A DNA stretch of 64,000 nt from Thinopyrum elongatum (Eukaryota; Streptophyta; Magnoliopsida; Poales; Poaceae). Under the pieces are notes generated by a model that saw only the letters and a program-made list of their open reading frames with translations, ran no database searches and had not been told where the DNA came from. Position numbers and translations under genes: made by a program. Shown in pieces: positions 55,027-64,000 of the stretch. Location: NCBI GenBank assembly GCA_011799875.1, contig CM022298.1:263121757-263185756 (forward strand), read 5' to 3'. Within the stretch, counting starts at the first letter, position 1; each line of letters starts with the position of its first letter.

Positions 55027-56339
55027 GTATTAATCGCAACACATGAATGCGCGAGGAGTACTACAATAAACAAGAACGTTTTACATGCATTGGTTAATTA
55101 TATCTTAATCACTGCACTTAACAATTTAATGCGCTTTGAAATCTAAACATGTGAATGTGACCAATAAATTTGAGACAGACAAAATGGTACTCCCTCCGTA
55201 CCGGTGTGGGGTAAATTGTAGTAGGACGGTTGACAGGATTAGCAGAAAGCAAAGCGCCTTTTTAGCAGGGATTTGCATCATTCTATGAAGGTGCAAAACT
55301 AAGTGTTACTACTACACCAAACAAGTTCAAAATGAGAAACTGGACCCACTCATGGCACGGCACGCCTGTCTCGTTTGGTCCGGCGGTCAAAGCGCTTCCT
55401 CTTCTTGGCATAACAATAGAGTACGGTAAATTTTTTAGAATGCTTGTCGCTAACATGTGGGAGTGAGTGTGAGTAAACCGACCTCAATAGACGGCAAAAC
55501 CGCCAGCCCGCCGCACTTTGAGAGAGACGAGGAGCGAGAAGCGATACGTGCTGGTGGGATATACTATAACTAGGTGTCGCACAGAAGGCGAGGAATATGG
55601 GGAATGCGTGAGGTGGGCCATGTATGATGTAACTACACTGGGATGCCATGTTTCATACTCTTTCGGTTAAATGTGGAGAGATTGGGTTGATTTTATATCG
55701 CTAAATAATATAAAATATTATGAGTACAGACGCTCCACCGTGAGGTTCCTTGCTCCTTCTCGATCGTCGGAAATCTATGTTCTGCCACTCTTTTTTTATG
55801 TGAGCTTTGTTCATCCTTTTGCCAACACGCGGGACATCCAGCATCAAGGTGCACGTGTCATGCAAGAAAATGGAGATAAGTAGTAAGTGAGTCGTGCAGT
55901 TCGATGGCACGTACGCAATATTTTTCTACTCGATGGCACGTGAATCATGCATGTACTCAATGATGGAGCACGGGATGGTACCCATGGACATGGTCGGCGC
56001 TTTTTGGAGAGAGTACTAAATAACTTTCATGTGTCCCATCAACTCGCAGAATGACGAGAAGCTTGCTTCTATGCCCTCTCCCTCGCCCATGTGCGCGCGA
56101 TGGCTCACAGCACGAGGAGAAGCTTTTGCTTACAATAGTGGGCTTTATACAAGCGGTGGACGTGCAGCAGTTCATTCAGTGTTAGATTGCCAGAAGTATA
56201 TACTGTAGTACGATCATCATTGTTTGACTTCCGGAAGAGGCGAAGAGCCAAGCGCAAGGTCACCTACTCACCTTAGCAGTATTATAGCCAAAGCTGTGCC
56301 ACCTTTTTAGAGCATGGTACCACTCCCTCTGTTTCTTTT
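55027..56339. other. Unclassified interval
   Basis: No gene or complete element recognised. CTCCCTCCGTACCGGTG at 55192 looks like the left end of a further MITE without a visible partner. Short ORFs lack signatures. Confidence 0.35.
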
Positions 56340-56568
56340 CTTTCATTCATAAGATTCTTAAAACGCAGGAATACAAGAAATAAAGGAATGGAGTGGCATG
56401 TCCACTTGAATCCCATGGCATTAGCACAGTGTTTATTGCCACAAGAAAAAGAAAGGAACTGAAAAAAGTTGGAGTGGATGCTAGATTGCCAATGAACACA
56501 TGATTTCATAGGGAAAATTCATATAGCATTCAATCCTATGAATCAAATGACCAATGTAGGAAAATTAT
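56340..56568. mobile_element. Possible MITE
   Basis: The left end CATTCATAAGATTCTTA and the inverse of the right part (TGATTCATAGGATTGAA) are similar, with AT-rich interior. Weak inverted repeats, so only tentative. Confidence 0.35.
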
Positions 56569-56967
56569 CAGGGGGGTCTCTCCACCAGTGTTCCTCGGCT
56601 CGCACCTAGCATCACGGGGGTCGAACTCGGAGTCATTCATCCGGTAGACGTGGCATCTCAGATATGGATACAAGGTGACATATACTATCAAGGATAATGT
56701 TGTGATCAAAGCCGGACGTACTCGGTCAAGGTCCATGGTCAAGGGGGTCAGGGCAGATGCGACCTCTCACTACGTTCGCCATTGAAGTGGTGCGCCGGCC
56801 AAGGGCGCCGGCCACTGCACTCCCGGCTATACCCGCCTCCTCGCCGCATTCAAACACATATATATTTAAACCCGCATGGAATCCGAGAAACCCACTCCGG
56901 CCACACGTCCATTCAGGAGCGAGACGCCGGCCAAGCTCCTCCTTCCACCATTTTCTCCACTATTTCG

Positions 56968-57386
56968 ATGGCATTCGACGAGGAGGAAGAACATTTCTCC
57001 GACATAAAAGCTGTCTGGGTGGCCCGCCGAGCCCGGCAGTTACGAGCAAAGCAACTCGCTGCTCCACCTACATCGCCTAGCCCGATGGAGCCAGTTGCCA
57101 CCCTAAGACAGTGTGTGGTTCCACGAGGAGGAGTGTCGATTTGCTCCACGCCGGCGTGTCGGGGAGCATGGAGGAACGCGCATCGTTGCTGCCCTCAACG
57201 ATGCCGCGTCGTACAACGCATCCAGTGCCTGCGACTGCGCCATCCGCCATCGACGCGCGCGTAGCCACGCCATGCAGGCATAGAAAGAAGCCGCCGCCGA
57301 TGTCGACGAGGTGACGCGGCTATGCAGATGTCGACGAGGTGATGGCCAGCACGTCCCTGCCCGCTGCCATCATCGAGGAGAAGTAG
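56968..57386 (+). pseudogene. Small Ala-rich gene remnant, family unknown
   Basis: A TATA-like TATATATTTAAA at 56859-56875 region precedes ATG 56968 by about 100 bp. The frame opens MAFDEEEEHFSDIKAVWVARR, then shifts; a later frame encodes Ala/Asp-rich VAALNDAASYNASSACDCAI and ends YADVDEVMASTSLPAAIIEEK with TAG at 57384-57386. A stop at about 57281 and at least one frameshift break it. GATGTCGACGAGGTGA is directly repeated at about 57299 and 57326. Charged Ala-rich proteins of this look often belong to plant transposon-associated families; I cannot name it. Confidence 0.45.
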
Positions 57387-58649
57387 AACACGGGAGGCCG
57401 CCGCCAATTACATCCCATGAAGGCCACCGCTGAGGCGACGCCAGCGTTAACAGCCGGTGTCTTGCATGATTCTTATTCAGCCGGATGCTGGAGCAGAACA
57501 AAGATATTGGTCGGCGACCATTTAGATTAGGTATATTAATTCTACCTTTAGCTCCAGAGTAGCACAGCTTATTTGATGTAAATGTAATGAAATCCATCAG
57601 GATTATATGAAATCCGGCCGTGTTTGCACGAATTTCATTCAAAATGTATGCGGCTACAGTTGGATGGCGTCCTCCTGCATCCGTGTCCGCTCTCACGCGC
57701 GTGCGCGCACAGGCACACGCACACATTCCCGACTTTTTGTACACACCATCTCTGTCTAGATTAGTGTCTCGTTGTCAACTGTAGGATTCGAACCATCGAA
57801 CAAGAAAACATATGTGTATAAGGAACGACCGCGGCGCGTGGTAACCATCCCAGCTGTAACTTGCTCATGTCAAATTATTAGCCATACATATAATTTATAC
57901 AGTAGAAAACACGAAAAAAGAAAATTGCCATGCGCTTGCTTGCTTGGCAGGGATGACCATGCATGCCATGTAAATCCGCCTTGAAGACGGTGTAGGTGCG
58001 CCTCAGCGTGGAAGATAGTAGTAGAACATAGATGCACATAGTAGGGAGAGCGGCTGGGATGGGACGTCGGGGTTGCGGGAGCTCGTCGGGCAAGTGCTCT
58101 CCACGTACGTATCTGCGTCCACGCTTGCACTCTCTGTCGGTCATCCTCGGCATCGCCACCGTGGTATGCAACCTCGCCCTTGTGGTGACCACCATCGCTG
58201 GAGTGGGACGACGGACTCATCTCTGACAACACGGCAAAGTGTGTCACCATCGTTGTGATGGCTAGGATGCGGCGAAAGAACCACGTCCTTTATTCCGCAG
58301 GTGATGGTCATTACCTCGCGCTCATCTAGACGGTTGGGTAGCTCATGAAGCAGCACCAACAACATGCCTTGTGCGTCTAGTACTGCATTGCAGGATGACA
58401 TCGCCATGTGCATCCTATTTGTACTATAAATCATGAAGAGTATAAACATGTTTACGTACAACCTGAGTGGATTGCTCTAGTGGTCATCACACATGTAGTG
58501 TCATGCAAAGCTTCATTTACTAGGTTAAAACCCCTTGAACCGCATAGGCCCATAAGGTCAAAAATGATCGGGATTACAAAGGACAGGGTACAAACTTCAG
58601 GGATTGAAAGGTAAGGGTTTGTTTCCGAGTGGCTCTACAACCTCAAGGT
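57387..58649. other. Unclassified interval
   Basis: Overlapping ORFs on both strands without signatures; nothing I can support. Confidence 0.35.
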
Positions 58650-59430
58650 TTATAATCGTACTTCAATCTCCCCTCACGCACACGCGCAGGTACACTCATG
58701 GTGGAGCGCATTTGGACACAAAAAGGCAGGTAACATGACAATTTCACACATCTAGTTGTCCACTTAATATGGGGTCTGGGACCAAATGGCAGCCATACCA
58801 AGTGCGACCTGAACGCGGTGGTGCGGTTATTGATCGAGTTTATTTTTACTGGTACATTAAATGAAAAGATGGCTCTGCATGTATTCAATATAAAACGATC
58901 GCTACGCAGAGAAAAACAACTACTACTCCACTTCAGGACTTGCTTCCTAGGGTTGCTCTCTTCTTCTCACTCTCTCACCCTCTCTAGATCTAAACAAGAC
59001 GGCGGTGTCCATTCTCTTTGTCTCTCTCTCTATTCTCACCAGTTGTCACAGATCCGGCCGGATCCCTTCCGCTGGGTAGGGGAGGAGGTGCAACATTGAC
59101 ACGGTCACCGGTGGTGAGGGAGGAAGCCGACACATGGTGTCTTCTCTGACCTGGTGCCAGCGTGTGAGGTCTTTCGCACCCTTGCTCCCCGCCGTCATGT
59201 TGGCAGATCCCATCGCCTGCCTCGCCACATCCCACCGAACAGAGGTAACTTCTTTTAGAACTGGCTTTGTTCTAATGGCCTAGCTCCCCACGTCGTTGCA
59301 TCCTTTTTTCCATTACGTTAGGATTGCTCCCCACGTCGCTGCATCCTGCATGTGGATATTCTTCTAGTATTAGAAAGCTCCCCATGTAGCTAGCTCCGTC
59401 GGCTTGTCGAACACTCGAACACCACCTAAA
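58650..59430 (+). repeat. Diverged duplicated module, copy B
   Basis: Partner of 52700-53460, same block order; the possible donor is GAG|GTAACT near 59243. Better preserved GATCCGGCCGGATCCC. It ends just before the CACTA terminus at 59443. Confidence 0.5.
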
Positions 59431-59501
59431 TTTTTACTATTACACTACTAGGGAAAACCTTATACACAGAACCTTAGGGGTAGCGCTGGATAAAATGAGG
59501 C

Positions 59502-59690
59502 GCTACTGCTACTTAGCAGTAGCGCGTGTCCACAGCAGGCGCTACTGCTATAGACATAGCAGTAGCGTGGCAAGGACAAAGAGCACTACTACTAAAATTG
59601 CCACATCGTTGCCGCCAGGCTAAGTGTAGTAGTAGCGCTTTCCCCTGAAACGCGCTACTGCTAGGTAGTTTAGCAGTAGCGCTTTCCCCT
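59502..59690. repeat. Three hairpins of GCGCTACTGCTA type
   Basis: GCGCTACTGCT and AGCAGTAGCGC face each other with spacers of a few to ~10 bases at about 59502-59527, 59540-59567 and 59651-59683, with single copies between. Subterminal repeats of a CACTA end. Confidence 0.85.
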
Positions 59691-60233
59691 AACACGAGCT
59701 ACAGCTAAACCCATCCTATCTTCTCCACCGTCTGCCCCTCACTCTCCCCCTCTCCACTCCCACTCTCACTCCCCATGCAGCCCCGTCGTCCGCTGCCGCC
59801 GACGTTCGGCCCTCCCCGACCACCGTCGTCGCCCGCCGCCGCTCCTGCTCCACCTCCACCGAGGTAGTTCCTCCATCCCTCCTCCTTCCACCTCCCTCCC
59901 CTCCTCGTCCCTCTCCCGATCCCTTCCTCCATCCCTCTCCCTCCTCACTCCCACCTCCTCCCTCCCACCTCCCTCCCTGCCTCGTCCGTCCTCTCCTCCC
60001 TGCCTCATTCGTCCTCCTCCTCCCTGCCTCATCCGTCTGCCTCCTCCCTTCCACACTCACTCACCCCTCCCTTCGTTCCTACTCCCTCCACTTCCCTCTC
60101 TTTTTGAAATTTTAAGAATAGAAATTTTTAGGTATTAAATTTATTAATAGAAGTAAGAAAATTTAGGGTAGAACTAGGGTAATATAAATTTTAGTAAGTG
60201 TTCAGAAGAGTAGAACACTTACATTGCATTGTT

Positions 60234-60378
60234 TTTAGTAAGTGTTTAATAGAAATAGTTTATTTAGTAAGTGGTTAATAGAACTAGTTTATTTAGTAAG
60301 TGGTTAATAGAATTAGTTTATTTAGTAAGTGGTTAATAGTACTAGTTTATTTAGTAAGTGCTTAATAGAACTAGTTTA
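60234..60378. repeat. Five 29-bp tandem repeats
   Basis: Unit begins TTTAGTAAGTGGTTAATAG at 60234, 60263, 60292, 60321 and 60350, with exact 29-bp spacing. Confidence 0.95.
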
Positions 60379-60595
60379 GAGAGAGAGACCTATATTGGCA
60401 AATTTACTTATGTTAGGATTATATATAAGATATTTTGAAATGTTTTTGTTCATATTTTCAACCATTGAAATGCAATGACCATCAAGTTTAAATGCTCATA
60501 TGATGTAGATATAAACATGTATATCTAGTGTTGCTCAAATAGGATATGTGCTTGCCCAAGTGGCCATGTTTGTAGGGAACACCTCCGAGTGGCCT

Positions 60596-61491
60596 TGTCG
60601 GCGTTCTGGGAACCAGGGTACCCAGACTTGCCTGCCTGCGGCCCACGGCGTGGCTCCATCGACGGCCTGGTACGACCCACCTTCAAGACCATCAGGACAA
60701 GACCCTCGCGAGGGGCCAAGCCTCGCGAGGCGGACGACATCAAGACCTCCTGAGGGAGAGGCCTCCCCAGGCTACCTCCTTTGGAGCGGAGATTTCTATG
60801 CAGGTACCCAACCTCATGAGGTTGCCATGACGCCAGCCATGACGACCAAGGCAGGCGGGTGCCAGCGGGCGCAGAGAAGGCAGTTTCCTCCTTGGTGCTA
60901 AGGAGGCAAGGACAGACGTGGGTTCCTGAGGAATCTGGCAAAGGTTTCCATTCCAGTGCAACGAGACCAAGGCCACCGGCGCGGCAGGAAAGATGTCATC
61001 GCCGAGCCCACCGCTACGTCACGACCAGAAGCTTTATAGGCGAAGACCACCTTTCATCAGGATAAGATGTACTACTTGTCCCCTTTCAAATTGGCCACTG
61101 TGGAATCCCTTCCCGCCTACGTTTTGGGGGAAGAGGACCGAGGCCACTATAAGTATACATTAGCCACCACCGTAGAGAGGATCCCCCGAGGAGATCCGAT
61201 CCGAACCTCATTGACTCATTCCCTCACCCCTAAACCTCGTGATGTTATTCATCCCTTGTACTAGTTCATCCTCAGAACCTCGTGAGGCCAATCCACCATA
61301 AAGCAGGAGTAGGGTCTTACACCGCAAGGTGGCCCGAACCTGGGTAAACTGCCGTGTTCATCTTCTTCCTTGTTCGCGTGCATCGAGCTAGGACATAGGG
61401 GCGACAAGCTGGTTGGATGGAAAGGTTGAGTTCTTCACACACGCCCCGGAGTTCGAACCTTTCTTGGGTCTGCGGAGCCCTGAATCAGACA
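60596..61491 (+). repeat. Gypsy 5' LTR (896 bp)
   Basis: TGTCGGCGTTCTGGG ... ATCAGACA. A TATAAGTA motif near 61148, then the AGCAGGAGTAGGGTCTTACA and GGCCCGAACCTGGGTAAA blocks shared with the other Tat-type LTRs here. Confidence 0.9.
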
Positions 61492-61511
61492 TTTGGCGCG
61501 CCAGGTAGGGG
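61492..61511 (+). other. Gypsy primer-binding site region
   Basis: TTTGGCGCGCCAGGTAGGGG directly after the LTR, the block usual at this place in many Triticeae Gypsy elements. Confidence 0.85.
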
Positions 61512-61605
61512 CGTATCGAAGCCTCTTCTTAACCCTTGGTTCCGTCGCTCCTATGGCCGACGGTCGACGTGTTCGTGCCGAGCGCGGGCTGCTCATGTCG
61601 CCCAG

Positions 61606-62784
61606 ATGGCGCCTATGGGCAAAGGCACCCCTCACCGCTCTGCCTCCTCGGCGGCTAACGCCGCCACCGACCCTGCTGCTCGCGAACAGCAGGATTCGTC
61701 GCTGCCACCATCCGTGCAGTGCAACGGCCGTACCGCCACTCCATCACCCACTCCAGCCGCGGCGTCGTCTTCTCATGCTCGTCACGGGCTAGTGAACACA
61801 CAAGCTCCGTTGCTCATGGTGCGTGAGCTTCTGCGTTACCGTCCGGCCAACGACCTCTACGACGACTGGCTCCGCCGCATCGCAGAGCTCGTCAACGCCA
61901 CCGGTGAGGCCCCTGCACCGTCCCTGGCGGGTGACGTGGCTCATGGCGTGCCTCATCCGCCTCTGGACGGCGCGGACCCCGAGCCCAGGCGTGAGGCACC
62001 CCAACGCGACCCGCCACGCAGGGCGCCGGCGCACGATGAAGAAAGCTGCCAGGTGGTGCAGCGGCCCCAAGGAGAAGCGCGCGCACTTCCAGCGCCGCCG
62101 CATCAAGACCGCATGCCGCCGGAGGCAGTGGTGCACGAGCGACAAGATCAAGCTCCCCCCATGCGAGCGGCACCTGTGAGCGTGGCAGGCTGCAATGTTC
62201 CACCCCAGGAGCTGCGCCGCGTCGTCTAGCCCGGCAAGTTCAAGCCGGATCTGCCTCCACGCTACGACAACATCCCTGACCCCGCTGAGTTCCTCCAGCT
62301 CTATGAGCTGAGCATCGAGGTGGCGAACGGCAATGACAAGGTCATGGCGAACTGGTTCCTCATGGCCCTCAAGCATGGCACGTGTTCTTGGCTCCTGAAC
62401 CTTTCGGTGGGGTCGATCTCCTCCTGGGACGAGCTATGCGAGCGCTTCATCTCCAACTTCCAGGGCACTCACGACCGCGCTCCTCCAGCAGGCGACCTGC
62501 AGCGCATAAAGAAGCAGCCGGGCGAAACCTTGCACAAGTACATACAGTGCTTCACAAATGTTCGCCTCAAGATCCCAAAGTTGTCGGACGAGGCCATCAT
62601 TTCGGCGTTCTCTGTGGGCGTCCGGGATGTCAAGATGAAGGAGGAGCTCGCCATAAAGTGCGCGAGGGTAGAGAAAGGTCACCTCTCCCTCCTGGAGCTT
62701 CCGGAGGTCGATCCCGAAGACAAGAAGGCCAAGGCTAAGGAGGTGCAGCGCAAGGGCCCCGCAGTGCGGCTGAACCTGAGATGA
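61606..62784 (+). pseudogene. gag: Gypsy gag (TAG-interrupted)
   Basis: From ATG 61606 (MAPMGKGTPHRS) a long Ala/Pro/Arg-rich leader, TAG at 62227-62229, then the Retrotrans_gag domain: ELSIEVANGNDKVMANWFLM, GSISSWDELCERFISNF, QRIKKQPGETLHKYIQCF and EAIISAFSVGVRDVKMKEEL. It ends in the TGA at 62782-62784, with a frameshift just before into the next block. In intact copies Gag builds the particle. Confidence 0.85.
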
Positions 62785-64000
62785 AGCGCGGCTACGACCA
62801 CGCCGATTCCTCCAGGGGCAACCGCCCATTCCGCGTCTTCCACAACGTCCACAGCCACGACACCAATGACTACCAGGAGCTCAGGGCAATCCACGACGAG
62901 GGACTTGGCCGCCGTCGCGAGCGCAGCGACCGCGACTACGGCCGCAGAGGAGGTCATGGTGGTGGCCGCTAGGACAACCGCGACCACCGCCAGGACTGGC
63001 GTGATCAGCCCCGTGACGACCGTTGGCAGGGCAAGCCTCGTGATGGCCCCTGGAGAGACCAGCCTCACGAGGAACATCCTTAGGGCAATGCCGACCTCGC
63101 TCCGCTGCCGCCACCGCCAAGGAGAAACAACGGCAACCGCCAAGATGATGGGGTTGGGGGCTTCTAAGAGCCTCGTGCGATCGTCTACATCCTGGGTGGC
63201 ACTCAGGCTCCCGCCTGTCATCGCATCTTCAAGTAGTTCGCTCGTGAGGTGAACGCGGCCCTTCCCAAGCTTGAGGCGTCGCATCCCCTCAGATGGTCCA
63301 AGCACATCATCACCTTCGACTCCATGGACCAGCTCAAATGCTCAGCTGCCACAGGCGCACTCCCGTTGCTCTGCACACCAACCATCAGCAATGTCCTCGT
63401 CACCAAAACCCGCATCGACAGTGTCACGGGGCTCAACGTTCTTTCTGTCGAGATGTTTGAGATGCTCCAAGTGCCCTACGACCAGCTTCTGCCTACCAAG
63501 CCTTTCTCAGGAGTGATCGATAGCTCCACCATTCCCATAGGGCAGATTCGCCTCCCTATCACCGTCGGCAAGCGTGACAACTACCACACCAAGCTCATCG
63601 ACTTCGACGTCGCCCACATCCGCCTCCCGTACAATGCCATCCTCGGGTATCCGGCCCTCACCAAGTTCATGGCGGCAACGCACTACGGCTACAACATCCT
63701 CAAGATGCCAGGAAGTGGCAGCATCATCACGGTCACCTGTGACGAAAAGGATGCGGTGTGCTCCCTCTAGCACGCCTACCAGGCTGCGGTGCTTGAGAAC
63801 TCCGACGACGAGGGTGCCGTCTAGCCTCCTGAGGCCGACCCCAAGAAGAAGAAGCAGCTCCTCCCTAGGGGCCATCAGGAGGCTGGGGCGCCCGATGATC
63901 GTGCCTCAGGCCCCGCGCCCGCTGCTGGCGCGCCTTCCCCTCTCGCATAGGAAGGCGCGCCCAGCGCCACTCTCGCGACGGGCTCGGGGCTCTCATCTGG
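62781..64000 (+). pseudogene. Gypsy nucleocapsid-like and protease region
   Basis: The frame from 62781 holds an Arg/Gly/Asp-rich segment (RRRERSDRDYGRRGGHGGGR) without a clear CCHC knuckle, TAG near 62970 and 63079, TAA near 63165, TAG near 63234, then a clean block 63249-63770. The latter is the protease region: RIDSVTGLNVLSVEMFEMLQ and GYPALTKFMAATHYGYNILKMP. The active-site motif reads Asp-Ser-Val-Thr-Gly where family members have Asp-Gly-Gly-Ala-Gly-like sequence, so it is probably inactive. The linker continues with further TAG stops to the window edge. Confidence 0.8.

Larger units (their letters stand above)
59443..60595 (+). mobile_element. CACTA transposon, left end only
   Basis: Starts CACTACTAGGGAAAACC with subterminal GCAGTAGCGC-type repeats, then a C/T-rich leader with a possible first exon (ATG 59775, Pro/Arg-rich, donor CGAG|GTAGTT) and AT-rich sequence with a tandem array. 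Cut by the Gypsy LTR at 60596; no right end or transposase seen. Confidence 0.75.
60596..64000 (+). mobile_element. Gypsy LTR retrotransposon, 5' part (runs off right edge)
   Basis: 5' LTR, primer-site block, gag and protease region on the plus strand. Many TAG stops. It inserts into the CACTA fragment; the target duplication would be GGCCT (60591-60595), whose partner is outside. Confidence 0.9.

Noticed and set aside
55192..55420. Complete MITE beginning CTCCCTCCGTACCGG
   Set aside because: No matching inverted right end found.
57870..58250. Overlapping ORFs on both strands
   Set aside because: No signature, no promoter evidence, mutually exclusive frames.
59716..60060. Arg/Gly-rich minus-strand ORFs
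   Set aside because: Low-complexity complement of a C/T-rich leader.

Overview
The window is plant nuclear DNA made almost entirely of transposable elements, with no bacterial-style gene organisation. The element types, LTR ends and coding signatures (Sirevirus-type Copia, Athila- and Tat-type Gypsy, CACTA, Stowaway MITEs, Helitron, truncated LINEs) point to a large-genome grass, most likely the wheat/Aegilops/barley group (Triticeae). I found no intact conventional host gene, tRNA, rRNA or CRISPR array.

Positions 1-50960 are one nested stack. The base is a reverse-oriented LTR (50961-52469, Maximus-like by recollection). A Sirevirus-type Copia element sits in it; its visible part runs from 5800 to 50960 and its first ~384 bp lie left of the window. 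Four insertions split that Copia: (1) a Tat-type Gypsy in its 5' LTR (window start to 5799) with an antisense B3-domain ORF; (2) an Athila-type Gypsy on the minus strand (10157-25908, target duplication GTGAG) inside the integrase; (3) a non-autonomous CACTA element (27415-33536, duplication AAT) inside the reverse transcriptase, carrying a second B3-like ORF, a 504-bp tandem array and a MITE; (4) a Tat-type, Fatima-like Gypsy (40856-50757, duplication CCCAT) inside the 3' LTR, with an intron-containing antisense gene. The Athila element is itself split by a Helitron (11661-18250), which holds a 116-bp LINE remnant with a 23-bp target duplication. Five layers can therefore be ordered in time.

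Positions 52470-59442 are not clearly classified: MITEs, a diverged duplicated promoter/exon-like module (about 52700-53460 and 58650-59430), one small pseudogene (56968-57386) and stretches where I see nothing. At 59443 a CACTA terminus begins and is cut at 60596 by the 5' LTR of another Gypsy element, whose gag and protease region run off the right edge.

Almost every coding region is broken. The stops are mostly ones that C-to-T or G-to-A change produces (CAG to TAG, CGA to TGA, TGG to TAG/TGA), as expected for heavily methylated, silenced elements. The biologically interesting content is the extra cargo: two B3-like DNA-binding ORFs in unrelated elements, a spliced antisense gene with its own TATA box, and an apparent internal promoter with a spliced leader before the Copia envelope-like gene. 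Family names are from memory and need a repeat-library check.
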